A DNA stretch of 64,000 nt from contig JAMKCF010000030.1 in NCBI GenBank assembly GCA_023634235.1, positions 2,328,760 to 2,392,759 on the forward strand, given 5' to 3'. Positions 9,656 through 20,813 of the stretch are shown here, in pieces. The position numbers and the translations under genes were made by a program. The notes below the pieces were generated by a model. It was given only the letters and a program-made list of their open reading frames with translations, was not told where the DNA came from and did no database searches. Positions within the stretch are counted from its first letter, which is position 1, and every line of letters begins with the position of its first letter. This stretch comes from Pisaster brevispinus (lineage: Eukaryota > Echinodermata > Asteroidea > Forcipulatida > Asteriidae).

Positions 9656-9860
9656 ACGTGATACCCAAGAAGCGTCTGTCTTCTGTAGGGATGCAAATAC
9701 TTTCACTTGGATCACCGAGGGAAGTGAAGTCATCGCAAAATTCCAAACAGACGACGAGTAGTGCTTCCAAAGTTGCAGAGAGCTCGAGAGAAAGATACAT
9801 TTTCCTGTAAAGTGTTGGACATCAGAGTGGTTGGACGGCAGCTTTTTCCATGTATGAACT
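9656..9860 (+). CDS. CUB-domain exon A4 (C-terminal strand), degraded end
   Basis: The frame reads EASVFCRDANTFTWITEGSE and VIAKFQTDDE, then TAG. It resembles the late part of a CUB domain: F-C-G, a Ser/Glu-Gly-x-E-V-I turn and a [VI]-x-F-x-[ST]-D-D strand. The usual Gly after Cys is Arg here but Gly in the paralogue at 22,815. The early stop and the loss of the final G-[FY]-x-A-x-[YW] motif suggest a decayed or 3'-terminal exon. The acceptor is probably GTTCAG just upstream. Confidence 0.5.
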
Positions 9861-10719
9861 GAATTATGGCTATCAGTACAGGTAGTGGTCAGCCTACTGG
9901 TCTTTATTTTTTGTATAATTTATTATCTGCTTGTCGACCGACCAGGTTCATATTGTAATATTAATAATAATATTAATAATTATGTGTATTATTTTAAATG
10001 GAATGCATGGGGGTGTTGACTGCGGTTTGGCTGGTGGGATTCGACTTGGAGGCATAGGTTTGTGAGTTTGTTGTGTGAATGATGATGATTAGTGGGCCCT
10101 GTGTGTTAGGAAATTTATGCCTTCTTGCCCATCCAGTGTCATGCTATATATTCTATGTTCTCCAATCACGCACTCATGCATTTGCTTTCTTCGAGATAAT
10201 AATTATTTGGTAGAGACTGAATATCTAGGAGTTGCCTTGATTTTTATTGACATTTTATCGACATACTTGCATTGTATAAGATAATTAAATGTACATGTAT
10301 GTGTTTTATTGACCGCCTGCACAACTCTCAACAGTTTGTACAGGTGTTTACAGAGAGAATAAATCCCAGCCAGATCCACAGTCAACATCCAAAAGCTGGA
10401 TATAGCTGTGTAGGGCGTCACTTTAATCTTTCTAATCACTCCATTTCTCTCATGATTTTACAGGGCTTTGAGGCACTAGGAAACCACAAGATTGTTAGTA
10501 TGAGTAGGGAGAAGCTATGGATAAGGCGTCTTTAGACCATTCAACCCCATGGTCTAAACATCCAAGAAGGAAATGTCTAATAACCTTTTGTCTTTGCCTT
10601 CTCCTTTTTACCACAGATTCTCCTCTCCAGTCTGCCTCATTCACTAATCAATTACTTTTGTCTCCCTCTTCCCATCATTTATTTTTTTACTTTTTGAGGC
10701 TTTGCATGATGAGGTATCA
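9861..10719 (+). other. 3' flank of CUB segment A; no gene
   Basis: The stretch is homologous to 22,980-23,782 (shared GAATGCATGGG, TTGGAGGCATAGGTTTGTGA and GGGCCCTGTGTGTTAGGAAA). Several short ORFs are not preserved between the two copies, so I treat it as untranslated or intergenic. Confidence 0.55.
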
Positions 10720-11389
10720 ATGTATATTCAGTTTGCATTAACACCGTATGTATATCTACTAGCTATGAAATCGGAAGACTACTTCGGGAGACTACTTAGT
10801 TCTGAAAAGAACTGTCCAGCTTATTAGCTACTACCTGGGCGGTGGGTAGGAAATTGGCCGGGACTACTACTTTGGCTTCATAGTGAATTCGATCGAGGGG
10901 ACTTCTCAGTATTAACTTCATTGCCGCGGAGTGAGTTCTTAATTGGTCTCAACATTTAGACTAGCTTCCTCTAGTCATCGTCTCCGGACAATGACTAGAG
11001 CAAGTTAGTCGGTTTCGACTAGCTTGCTCCAGTCATCGTCTCCTAACGATGAGACGATGACTAGAGCAAGCTAGTCGAAACGTTGAGACCAATTAAGAAC
11101 TCACTCCGTGGCAGTGAAGTTAATAACGAGAAATCCCCTCGATCCTATCCACTATGAAGCCAAAGTAGTAGTCCCGGCCGATTTCCTACCCTCCGCCCAG
11201 GTAGTAGCTAATAAGCTGGACAGTTCTTTTCAGAACTTAAGTAGTCTCCCGAAGTAGTCTCCCGATTTCCAAATCTACTCTGCGGCAGTAGAATAAAAAT
11301 AAAATAAAAAGCAAGACCTAGTTCTTTAAGAACAAATCTACATAGCTAGTAGATATACACATGGTGATTACTGCAAACCGAATATACAT
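10720..11389. mobile_element. Long fold-back (inverted-repeat) transposable element, copy 1
   Basis: Almost the whole 670 bp is one long inverted repeat. The left arm starts ATGTATATTCAGTTTGC, and the right arm ends with its diverged complement near 11,389. Matching arm blocks include TCGGGAGACTACTTAGTTCT (left) against the complement near 11,235-11,260, and GTAGTAGCTAATAAGCTGGA (right) against its complement near 10,816-10,836. A short centre near 11,040-11,060 has repeats of GACTAGAGCAAGCTAGTC. No transposase is encoded. It is a fold-back type non-autonomous element; the superfamily is not known. Confidence 0.8.
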
Positions 11390-11720
11390 CATTTATTTTG
11401 TCTTTTGTATTCGTTCCTCTTGTGGTCAAACCAGCCCCTCCCCCACCCCACCCCCTTTTGTTACCCTCCTTTTTGTTCATCCTCCTGCTTTCTCTGTGTG
11501 CTTTCATTTCTAACGTCTATCTCCACTCCACTTTTTATGTTTGTAGTCTTGTCATTTTGCCTTCAAGAAAGACTCTGCTAGGGTCGAAACGTCAGGCCAC
11601 TATCTATTTTTGTGTGTGTAGTAGTTTTTCCATGATTTTTAGAGCCAATTTGTAATAAGTTTTTTGCTGAGAATTTTTTATTCATGCATATTTGTATTTA
11701 GAACAACTGATTTAATGTCT
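11390..11720 (+). other. Continuation of CUB segment A homology
   Basis: Homologous to 24,890-25,255 (shared GGTCAAACCAGCCCCTCCCC, GAAAGACTCTGCT and the TGATTTTTAGAGCCAA stretch). No exon supported. Confidence 0.55.
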
Positions 11721-11839
11721 GGTCATATTGTTACTTTCAGTGCATATAATTATATACAGTATATTTTTCTTAAGTGTGAGGGACTGTTTATGTATAATTT
11801 TCTTGTGTATGAATCTCACAAGTAAGTCAAATTGTGAGT

Positions 11840-12600
11840 TTGAGGTGCATATATAGTTTAAAGGTGTAAATCAATGAAAATCATGGTTGATATTTTTTGA
11901 CAATTTGCTTGATTCAGCCATGGTTTCTTATTTTCCCTTGAAAAGCTACAAGAGCCGTGTTAATGACAAGCCTTGGCTTACACCTCACATAAATGTTTTT
12001 GACCGTCAAATTATGTTGGGTAATAGTTATTATTGGTATGACTCTGCTCTTTCATCGCTTAGCCTTGACTCTTTGGCTGGTAGGAGAGAGGCACACTGCA
12101 GGCGTTTTGCTAATGAACTTGCTAATAACCCTTACACTAAAGACCTCCTTCCCCCTACCAGGCATGAGAGTCATGGTCGAAATCTCCGAAATAGTCATCA
12201 TGTTTCAACCATCCCCACCAGATCCAGTCATTTTAAAAATAGCCCTGTTCCTTATTTCATAGGTTTAATTCATTCTTAATTACTTCTCCATTTTATTGTG
12301 TGTGGTGGTCTGAGTGAGGTTCTTATTTAATTTTATGTTTTATTGAAACATTTATGTCCCTGTTAATTATTCCATTTCCCTTTTAAACTACAGTGAGGTG
12401 TTTCTTTTGTTTATGTGGTTCTGTTTTTGTTTTAAAGGCGAGTGTGCAATCTGTTTTTCTTATCTATTTTTTTCTATTTAGGTGTCCTTAAAAAAAAGTA
12501 TGTCTTATCGATTTTTTACTATTGTAATGACTCTGTAATTTGACCTTAAAATCACAAAGTTTGTCAATTTTAATAAATTTTAAAATCTTAATCATATATA
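11840..12600 (+). mobile_element. Internally deleted non-LTR retrotransposon, 3' end
   Basis: The copy-B homologue lacks this block, so it is an insertion. The open frame (about 11,887-12,279) starts with NDKPWLTPHIN, typical of the linker between the endonuclease and RT domains of CR1/Jockey-like elements. It then passes directly to the typical C-terminus: REAHCRRFANELANNPYT, LLPPTRHESHGRNLRNSH, PVPYFI. The RT catalytic core is missing, so the copy has a large in-frame internal deletion. An AT-rich 3' untranslated part follows to about 12,600. Confidence 0.6.
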
Positions 12601-13200
12601 AATGTCATTTTCATAAATCCTTTCTAGGTCACACTTGTTTGTTTTTATGGACCACTCGGGTCGCATGGTCGTAAAGTAGGGAACCCAAGTGCGTCCTCAA
12701 TGTTCAATTGTCTCCTCCAACTTGGTTGTTTGAATATTTATAGTGAAAAGTTAAGTTTGAAGTCTCGACCTTTAGGCTCATTCTCTTTTTCGTTTTAGCT
12801 TTAAGCAAGAGAGATCAAGAGCACATTTATTTTCTCACGTTATTTTTCTTTATTTTGTACGAAGCATGACTCTGGCCATGCTCCAAATGCATTTCAGTAG
12901 GGAGGGATAGGGTCATAGAGCTATTTGTGAGTATCTGTATCAAAACATAATTTTATTCCAGAAATAATTTTTAAATAGAAGGCCGGCCTCCTTCCCTTGT
13001 CTCTACATTAACTGTTAATTAAGTGAGGAGGGTCCTCATAAATTCCCTCATCTCTGCCAATTGCTTTGTTTTGCTTTAGTCCGCTCCCCTTCTGGCAGAT
13101 AGGGATGAGCTCTTACAATACGTTGAGCCACTTTTTATAGCTCTTACATCCTTTTAAAGATTCTTTTGCAAAAAAGTATAGTCCCTGCATAAATAGGCAA
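12601..13200. other. Unassigned spacer; copy A homology ends inside it
   Basis: No gene seen. A short stretch near 12,965-13,010 (TTTTTAAATAGAAGGCCGGC to GTGTCTCTA) matches 25,400-25,436 and marks the far edge of the A/B duplication. Confidence 0.5.
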
Positions 13201-13204
13201 AGAG

Positions 13205-14115
13205 TAAAAATGGCATCTGAAAAACTGTGGTTAATTAACCACTAATTAGTGAGCCAAATTAGCCAGCCATTATTCATAATGAAGGGTACAAATTCTTTTC
13301 AGAAAGGTAGTTGACTCGAAAGCACAGGCATTATAAATGGAAGTGGTGTCTGTATATAGTTGTGGCTATTTTTGAGCTGCCTTATTTGGTTCACTAATTA
13401 GTGGTTAAATACAGTTTTACAGAAGCTATTTTCCATCTATAGCAGGTACAATGCACATGCGGTTGAGTAAAACTACCTTTAAAAAAAAATTGTATCCTTC
13501 ATTATCAGTAAAAAAAAAATAGCCCAGGATCTTGAAGACTGTTATAACCTGGACACACCACTTTTTTGAAGTAGCTTAATTGGTCCAGTAATTAGTGGTT
13601 AATTAAGTACAGTTATACAGACGCCATTCTCCATCTATAACACGCAAAATGGCCCATGCACTTTAATTAGTCAACTGCCTCTTTGAACTGCTGGTTCAAT
13701 CTGAGTTCGATCGGAGACTAACAATATTCAAACTGCTCAAAATGCTCTGACATGAATTCTGTACTAAGACAAGTGGGTGTTCTGAAGCAGCCAGTTCAAT
13801 CTCATTAAACGAGTGTTACACTGGGCACCACATTTTGGAGTTAATTAACCACATCTACACAGATGTCATTTGCGTCTCACGTACATTTGCCTTATGCGGT
13901 TGAGTAATAACTACCTCTAATTAGAGAATGTACTCTTCGTTATTAGTAAAAGTGTAAGTTTAATCCCAGAATCTTGAAAACTGTCAAACTGAACATACCA
14001 AATGTTTGAGCTGGCAAATTGTTGGTCCATTGATTAGTGGTTAGTATCACAGTTACATACGCCATTTTCCATCCATAACACGCACAATTACATAACGCGG
14101 TTGAGTAAACTACTT
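13205..14115. repeat. Diverged ~215-bp tandem repeat, four copies
   Basis: Words such as GGTTAATTAACCACTAATTA, ATGCGGTTGAGTAAA and CGCCATTYTCCATCYATA return about every 215 bases, near 13,225, 13,400, 13,610, 13,840 and 14,050. A further inverted fragment lies at about 26,930-27,090. No coding content. The copies are quite diverged, so the array is old. Confidence 0.6.
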
Positions 14116-14800
14116 TTCGATATTTTATACTTTATTGAAAACAAACACAAATGGATGCGTTCATACAAACATGTTTAAAAGGTACGACAAGTGGTTAAGA
14201 AAAATATTAATTGTTGGGAAAAAATATTGATGTTAGTATAAAATTTATTATTATTATTCCAACGAAAAACTACAAAAAGGAAAACAACTTTTTGATAAGT
14301 TCAGAAGTCCCCACCATGGCAATAGTGAGAAAGAAACCCGCTCTGTGACTATCAATGCAAGAGTAGTTCAATTTCAACACTTCCAATTTAATTTGTTAAT
14401 TTAATTAACGTAAAGGTTGCCGATTACAAATTTAAGATTGACAACATATTTTCATCTGCAAAAAAAACTATTATTAGTTCTTGAATGACGAAAGTGGTTA
14501 AATTTACCTTTGTGTAAACGATATGCAGTTTTCAGATTACGACAACATGCAAATTATTTTACTTTTACTTATTTAATCTTAATTACTGAACTCAGAAAAG
14601 TTGAAAGATCAAGGATGACTAGTTTCTCAAATGTTTGAAGTACCCCCCCCCCCCCTTCATTTGCACTTACTTTGATGACGTTGCTGACGTCGCATTCAAG
14701 TGACGTAATTTGTACTTGTCATGTAGCTTATTTTATTGTACAGCGCCCTCACAGCGTTTGGAATTTTCGCGGGGTTTCTCCAGCATTATTTTGCTTTACG
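14116..14800. other. AT-rich spacer with a poly-C run; possible promoter region
   Basis: No gene seen. A 14-base C run lies at 14,643-14,656, followed by TGACGTTGCTGACGTCGC and TGACGTAA (CRE-like words) at 14,674-14,707. These lie about 100 bp upstream of a candidate first exon. Promoter function is inference only. Confidence 0.35.
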
Positions 14801-14807
14801 AAGACAA

Positions 14808-14915
14808 GATGACACCTCGGGTTTCTGGCTACGTTTTTGCTGTTGTTTTTTTTCATTTTGAATGCAGCCTTCGAATGATTGAAGATGTAGGCACTGCATG
14901 TGTGCGAATGTTCAG
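14808..14915 (+). CDS. Candidate first exon with a signal-peptide-like start
   Basis: ATG at 14,808 opens a frame beginning MTPRVSGYVFAVVFFHFECS, a short basic start followed by a hydrophobic stretch and Cys, as in a secretory signal peptide. It continues to a good donor, AG|GTAAAT at 14,916. A poly-T then TGCAG at 14,855-14,870 could alternatively be an acceptor. Its downstream partner is uncertain; the exon-like units at 15.4-18.2 kb are in a compatible phase. No homology recognised. Confidence 0.3.
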
Positions 14916-15229
14916 GTAAATATCACTTTATTCTACTCTTATTCTACGGTTTATCATGTTCGTTTGTGCAGTTAGGTTTGTTTCTCTACGATCATTACAA
15001 CTTTTGGGAGAAAACAAAGACTAAACAGTGACGGCAGCAACGTTTGTCAGTAAAGACAGTGGCGAGAATGCTAATATTAGTCTAGTCGGGAGCACTCATT
15101 CTGGTTTAGTCTGGTTTGGAAATTATGTCTGCAGCACAGAATAATATAACTTTATTCATCTCTATCATCATCTATGAATTCCAGTTCTCATAGACATTTT
15201 GTGAACTAAATCAACACTCCCAACAGTTC

Positions 15230-18200
15230 AGTTTTCGGTAGGTTTCTTCTGATCTCTGACTCTGCTCTAGTCAGTCCCTCCTGCTACCAATTGTCCACTT
15301 GCCGCTTGTGTGCATATACCATTCTACATTGACTTGCCACAGTCCTAAAGAAAAGTTATACTTACAAAATCTGTGTCTGCAGTTTCTTCCCAGAACTTAA
15401 ATATTTCCAAACTTTTTATATGTGTTTTTTTTAATTGTCTTTGTCCAGTAGGCACAGCTATTTCTTCATGAGTTTGTGCTGTCTGTGTCAGCTCTTCATC
15501 CCATGGCTCATGAAAAGGTACGATTGAGTATTATTAAAGGTATAATACAGGATTGGTAGATCTGGTAGAAGAGAGAGTTTCTGACCTAAATCAACAGTTC
15601 AGTTTTCAGGAGGTTTCTTCTTCCCCATATCTTTTTCTGACGGTATTCATCTTGAAAAGCCCTATGGAATTCGCCCCTTGTTCCAGGGCTTGAATTTGTT
15701 GGGGAAATCCACAAGAATGCAGGGCTTGCATGTTGCTTAAAATATGCACTAGACAAGAATTTCTGGTACAAGACCAGAATCAAAGAGAAAAATCCATTAT
15801 CTTCACAGTTTAACATGTAAACTGTTGTTATCTGAACAAGCACTGACACAAGAGTGATTTCATTTGTCTGCAGTTTCTTCCCAGAACTTGATTATTTCGA
15901 AACTTTTTATATGTGTTCTTTTGAATTGTCTTTGTCCAGTAGGCACAGCTATTTCTTCATGAGTTTGTGCTGTCTGTGTCTGCTCTTCATCCCACGGCTC
16001 ATGAAAAGGTACGATTGAGTATTATTAAAGGTATAATACAGGATTGGGAATGGTAGATCTGGTAGAAGAGAGAGTTTCTGACCTAAATCAACAGTTCAGT
16101 TTTCAGGAGGTTTCTTCTTACCCATATCTTTTTCTGACGGTTTTGATCTTGAAAAGCCCTATGGAATTCGCCCCTTTTTCCAGGGCTTGAATTTGTTGGG
16201 GAAATCCACAAGAATGCAGGGCTTGCATGTTGCTTAAAATATGCACTAGACAAGAATTTCTGGTACAAGACCAGAATTAAAGAGAGAAATCCATTATCTA
16301 CACAGTTTAGCATTTAAACTGTTTTTATCTGAACAAGCACTGACACAAGAGTGATTTCATTTGTCTGCAGTTTCTTCCCAGAACTTAATTATTCCAAACA
16401 TTTTATATGTGTTCTTTTGAATTGTCTTTGTCCAGTAGGCACAGCTATTTCTTCATTAGTTTGTGCTGTCTGTGTCGCCTCTTCATCCCACGGCTCATGA
16501 AAAGGTACAAATTTTATAAGACCTTTGGACTAGTCTGGTCATAATTAGTTTACTGGCCAGACTCTAAAATTATTGGCCTCGAGTCTGCGTTTCAACTCAT
16601 AATGATGGCCTTTGCTCCTGCAGGGTTTTGACGTTGCTTACCACTCATCAGAGTTTAGTGTGTGAGAGCTGAATTTAATTTCCGAATAGACACTTTCATC
16701 TGTGTCTAGCTGTTTGTTGGAGGTGAATTTGCCTCGCAATCCAGCTCATATACATTGTCAAAGAACTGTTTTGTTGCCATCCTTAGAGCAGCCAACTCTC
16801 CCTGTTTCTGCAGATAGTTCCCTGAAAATAAATTCATCTTTCCATGTTCAGATAAACAAATTTGAAAATCTCCCCAATTATTGTAGGTTTTCCGCCATGT
16901 TCTTCATATCGCCCAGATTATTGTAGAAAATTTCCTTGACTGCAAGATGAAAATGTTGCCAGCTTGACCTAGAGTGGATGTTCGCGTATAAGATCTTCTC
17001 TTGAAATCGTACACTTCCGAACTTAATTCTTGAAGCTTGTTAAACCCTATCAATATTTGAAGTTTATTGATAATTTCCTAAATGAATCAAGTGTTATATT
17101 AGTGGGATCTTGTTTGAATTCTTGATTGCACCTGAGAAAGTTCAGGCTTTTTGAGTTTTTTGACATTCACTTATAGTTTGGAGACTTTCAGATCATAACA
17201 TATGCAGGCGACGCAGGCTAATGGAACCACATTTAAAGTGTCCTTTTGTGTTGTTATGATAACAAACCCAGTCTGTTCTGTGAGGTCTGCATCACTGGAC
17301 TGCTAGGCCACAACACTCCACTAATTATTGTAGAACAGAACAAGGGATGAATGCATAGTCAGATTATGGGTCAGGCTCATTCCAGATTGGATTTCGAGCA
17401 GCGAAGGCAAACTTATAATTTCAAAATCCATTGGAGTTAAGTGACCAAGTGTAATAAAAACTTGATTTGGTCAGACGTCGTCACTGATCTCTGGTCAGTC
17501 CCTCCTGCTACCAATTGTCCACTTGCCACTTGTGTGTGCATATACCATTCTATCTTGACTTGCCACAGTCCTAAACAAAAAAGTTACTCTTACAAAATCT
17601 GTATATGCAGTTTCTTCCCAGAACTTAATTATTTCCAAACTTTTCATATGTGTTCTTTTGAATTGTCTTTGTCCAGTAGGCACAGCTATTTCTTCATGGG
17701 TTTGTGCTGTCTGTGTCGGCTCTTCATCCCACGGCTCATGAAAAGGTACGATTGAGTATTATTAAAGGTATAATGCAGGATTGGTAGATCTGGTAGAAGA
17801 GAGAGTTTCTGACCTAAATCAACAGTTCAGTTTTAAGGAGGTTTCTTCTTCCCCATATTTTTTTCTGACGGTAGTCAGCTTGAAAAGCACTATGGAATTC
17901 GCCCCTTGTTCCAGGGCTTGAATTTATTGGGGAAATCCACAAGAATGCAGGGCTTGCATGTTGCTTAAAATATGCACTAGACAAGAATTTCTGTTACAAG
18001 ACCAGAAATAAAGAGAGAAATCCATTATCTACTCAGTTTAACATGTAAACTTTTTTTATCTGAACAAGCACTGACACAAGAGTGATTTCATTTGTCTGCA
18101 GTTTCTTCCCAGAACTTAATTATTTCAAACTTTTTATATGTGTTCTTTTGAATTGTCTTTGTCCAGTAGGCACAGCTATTTCTTTATGAGTTTGTGCTGT

Positions 18201-18790
18201 CTGTGTCGCCTCTTCATCCCACGGCTCATGAAAAGGTACAAATTTTATAAGACCTTTGGACTGGTCTGGTCATTAGTTTACTGGCCAGACTCTAAAATTA
18301 CTGGCCTCGAGTCTGCGTTTCAACTCGAAATAATGGCCTTTGCTCCTGCAGGGTTCTGATGTTGCTCGCCACTTGTCAGAATATAGTGTGTGAGAGCTGA
18401 ATTTAATTTCCGAATAGACACTTTCATTTATGTCTAGCTGTTTGTTGGAGGTGAATTTGCCTCGCAATTCAGCTCATACACATTGTCAAAGAACTGTTTT
18501 TTTGCCATCATTAGAGCAGCCAACTCTCCCTGTTTCTGCGGATAGTTCCCTAAAAATAAATCCATCTTTCCATGTTCAGATAAACAAATTTGAAAATCTC
18601 CCCAATTATTTTAGGTTTCCCCCCCTGTTCTTCATATCGCCCAGATTATTGTAGAAAATTTCCTTGACTGCAAGATGAAAATGTTGGCAGCTTGACCTTT
18701 TAGAGTGGTTGTTCGCGTAAAAGATCTTCTTTTAAAATTGTACACTTCCTAACTAAATTATTGGTGCTTGTTAAACCCTATCAATATTTT
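15230..18790 (+). repeat. Nested tandem duplication (two ~2-kb blocks built of ~490-bp units)
   Basis: A block starting with CAGTCCCTCCTGCTACCAAT at 15,276 recurs from 17,496. Inside each block a ~490-bp unit repeats: core GGCACAGCTATTTCTTCAT at about 15,452, 15,940, 16,437, 17,677 and 18,167. After the last unit in each block the same 3' flank follows (TTGGAGGTGAATTTGCCTCG at 16,716 and 18,443). Between cores lie fragments with CCAGGGCTTGAATTTGTTGG, which resemble the left end of the 332-bp transposon at 29,223. The array therefore seems to have grown within or beside such an element. Confidence 0.75.
15450..18234 (+). other. Five repeated exon-like units with splice-like borders
   Basis: Each unit is about 66 bases, preceded by TTGTCTTTGTCCAG and followed by AAAAG|GTAC (about 15,450-15,517; 15,935-16,003; 16,434-16,503; 17,675-17,744; 18,164-18,234). 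One frame stays open in all five, reading S-R-H-S-Y-F-F-[MI]-[SG]-L-C-C-L-C, then LFIPRLMKR in four copies (LFIPWLMKR in the first). The alternative frame is broken by TAG in the third copy. Entry and exit phases match. This could be a real repeated hydrophobic exon or just a conserved part of a transposon; I cannot tell which. Confidence 0.3.
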
Positions 18791-18838
18791 CAGCATGTAA
18801 ATACCTTGTCCTTTTTTGTTGTTGTACCAACCATTTTC

Positions 18839-18935
18839 AGATTGGAGTGGGGAGTTCGGAGGTTGGAGTTTGGGGTTTGCAGTTTGGAGTTTGGAAATTG
18901 GAGATTTGAGGTTGGTGTTTGGAGATTGGGGCATC
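18839..18935 (+). repeat. G-rich degenerate tandem tract beside the minisatellite
   Basis: Repeated GGAGTTTGG/GGAGATTGG words give many GG and GGG runs on the plus strand immediately upstream of the 12-bp array. Quadruplex potential is inference. Confidence 0.5.
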
Positions 18936-18950
18936 TGGTTGATAGCTTCA

Positions 18951-20658
18951 AGTTGTAGTCTCAGTTGTAGTCGCAGTTGTAGTCTCAGTTGTAGTCTCAG
19001 ATGTAGTCTCAGATGTAGTCTCAGATGTAGTCTCAGTTGTAGTCTCAGTTGTAGTCTCAGTTGTAGTCTCAGTTGTAGTCTCAGTTGTAGTCTCAGTTGT
19101 AGTCTCAGTTGTAGTCTCAGTTGTAGTCTCAGATGTAGTCTCAGATGTAGTCTCAGATGTAGTCTCAGATGTAGTCTCAGATGTAGTCTCAGATGTAGTC
19201 TCAGATGTAGTCTCAGATGTAGTCTCAGTTGTAGTCTCAGTTGTAGTCTCAGTTGTAGTCTCAGTTGTAGTCTCAGTTGTAGTCTCAGTTGTAGTCTCAG
19301 TTGTAGTCTCAGTTGTAGTCTCAGTTGTAGTCTCAGATGTAGTCTCAGATGTAGTCTCAGATGTAGTCTCAGATGTAGTCTCAGATGTAGTCTCAGATGT
19401 AGTCTCAGATGTAGTCTCAGTTGTAGTCTCAGTTGTAGTCTCAGTTGTAGTCTCAGTTGTAGTCTCAGTTGTAGTCTCAGTTGTAGTCTCAGTTGTAGTC
19501 TCAGTTGTAGTCTCAGTTGTAGTCTCAGTTGTAGTCTCAGTTGTAGTCTCAGTTGTAGTCTCAGATGTAGTCTCAGATGTAGTCTCAGATGTAGTCTCAG
19601 ATGTAGTCTCAGATGTAGTCTCAGATGTAGTCTCAGATGTAGTCTCAGATGTAGTCTCAGATGTAGTCTCAGTTGTAGTCTCAGTTGTAGTCTCAGTTGT
19701 AGTCTCAGTTGTAGTCTCAGTTGTAGTCTCAGTTGTAGTCTCAGTTGTAGTCTCAGTTGTAGTCTCAGTTGTAGTCTCAGTTGTAGTCTCAGTTGTAGTC
19801 TCAGTTGTAGTCTCAGTTGTAGTCTCAGATGTAGTCTCAGATGTAGTCTCAGATGTAGTCTCAGATGTAGTCTCAGATGTAGTCTCAGATGTAGTCTCAG
19901 ATGTAGTCTCAGATGTAGTCTCAGATGTAGTCTCAGATGTAGTCTCAGTTGTAGTCTCAGTTGTAGTCTCAGTTGTAGTCTCAGTTGTAGTCTCAGTTGT
20001 AGTCTCAGTTGTAGTCTCAGTTGTAGTCTCAGTTGTAGTCTCAGTTGTAGTCTCAGTTGTAGTCTCAGTTGTAGTCTCAGTTGTAGTCTCAGTTGTAGTC
20101 TCAGTTGTAGTCTCAGTTGTAGTCTCAGTTGTAGTCTCAGTTGTAGTCTCAGTTGTAGTCTCAGTTGTAGTCTCAGTTGTAGTCTCAGTTGTAGTCTCAG
20201 TTGTAGTCTCAGTTGTAGTCTCAGTTGTAGTCTCAGTTGTAGTCTCAGTTGTAGTCTCAGTTGTAGTCTCAGTTGTAGTCTCAGATGTAGTCTCAGATGT
20301 AGTCTCAGATGTAGTCTCAGATGTAGTCTCAGATGTAGTCTCAGATGTAGTCTCAGATGTAGTCTCAGATGTAGTCTCAGATGTAGTCTCAGATGTAGTC
20401 TCAGATGTAGTCTCAGATGTAGTCTCAGATGTAGTCTCAGATGTAGTCTCAGATGTAGTCTCAGATGTAGTCTCAGATGTAGTCTCAGATGTAGTCTCAG
20501 ATGTAGTCTCAGATGTAGTCTCAGATGTAGTCTCAGATGTAGTCTCAGATGTAGTCTCAGATGTAGTCTCAGATGTAGTCTCAGATGTAGTCTCAGATGT
20601 AGTCTCAGATGTAGTCTCAGATGTAGTCTCAGATGTAGTCTCAGATGTAGTCTCAGTT
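18951..20658 (+). repeat. 12-bp minisatellite, about 141 units in alternating blocks of two unit types
   Basis: The unit is GTAGTCTCAGTT (type T) or GTAGTCTCAGAT (type A). From my count, the blocks along the plus strand are T3 A3 T8 A8 T9 A7 T12 A9 T13 A10 T28 A31. Apart from the T/A choice the units are essentially identical; one near the left edge reads TCGCAG instead of TCTCAG. A 615-codon plus-strand frame (SLSC/SLRC repeats) spans the array only because 12 is divisible by 3. Another plus frame and two minus frames are also open, so a coding role is not supported by openness alone. Confidence 0.95.
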
Positions 20659-20689
20659 TTTAGTTTCTAGTTCAACCAAAAGCCTGCCT

Positions 20690-20813
20690 ACACTTCCTCT
20701 CCTCCAAGCAGACTGCGGCTGTCAGATCCTCTTTACTCCTCCACCAGATTTTGCGCTTCTTGACATTCCTGGGCCTGTGATACCCGATGCTAACTGAGAG
20801 CGACATTATTTGA
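20690..20813 (+). pseudogene. CUB-like exon B2, inactivated
   Basis: Paralogue of exon A2. It keeps ADCGCQILFT and the GAG|GTACTT-type donor context, but the codon for the second Cys of the DADC motif is TGA and a base is lost near HYL. It follows the minisatellite directly and has no clear acceptor. Confidence 0.55.

Noticed and set aside
18951..20658. CRISPR-like or CRISPR array interpretation
   Set aside because: There are no unique spacers; the units are contiguous 12-mers in a eukaryotic context.
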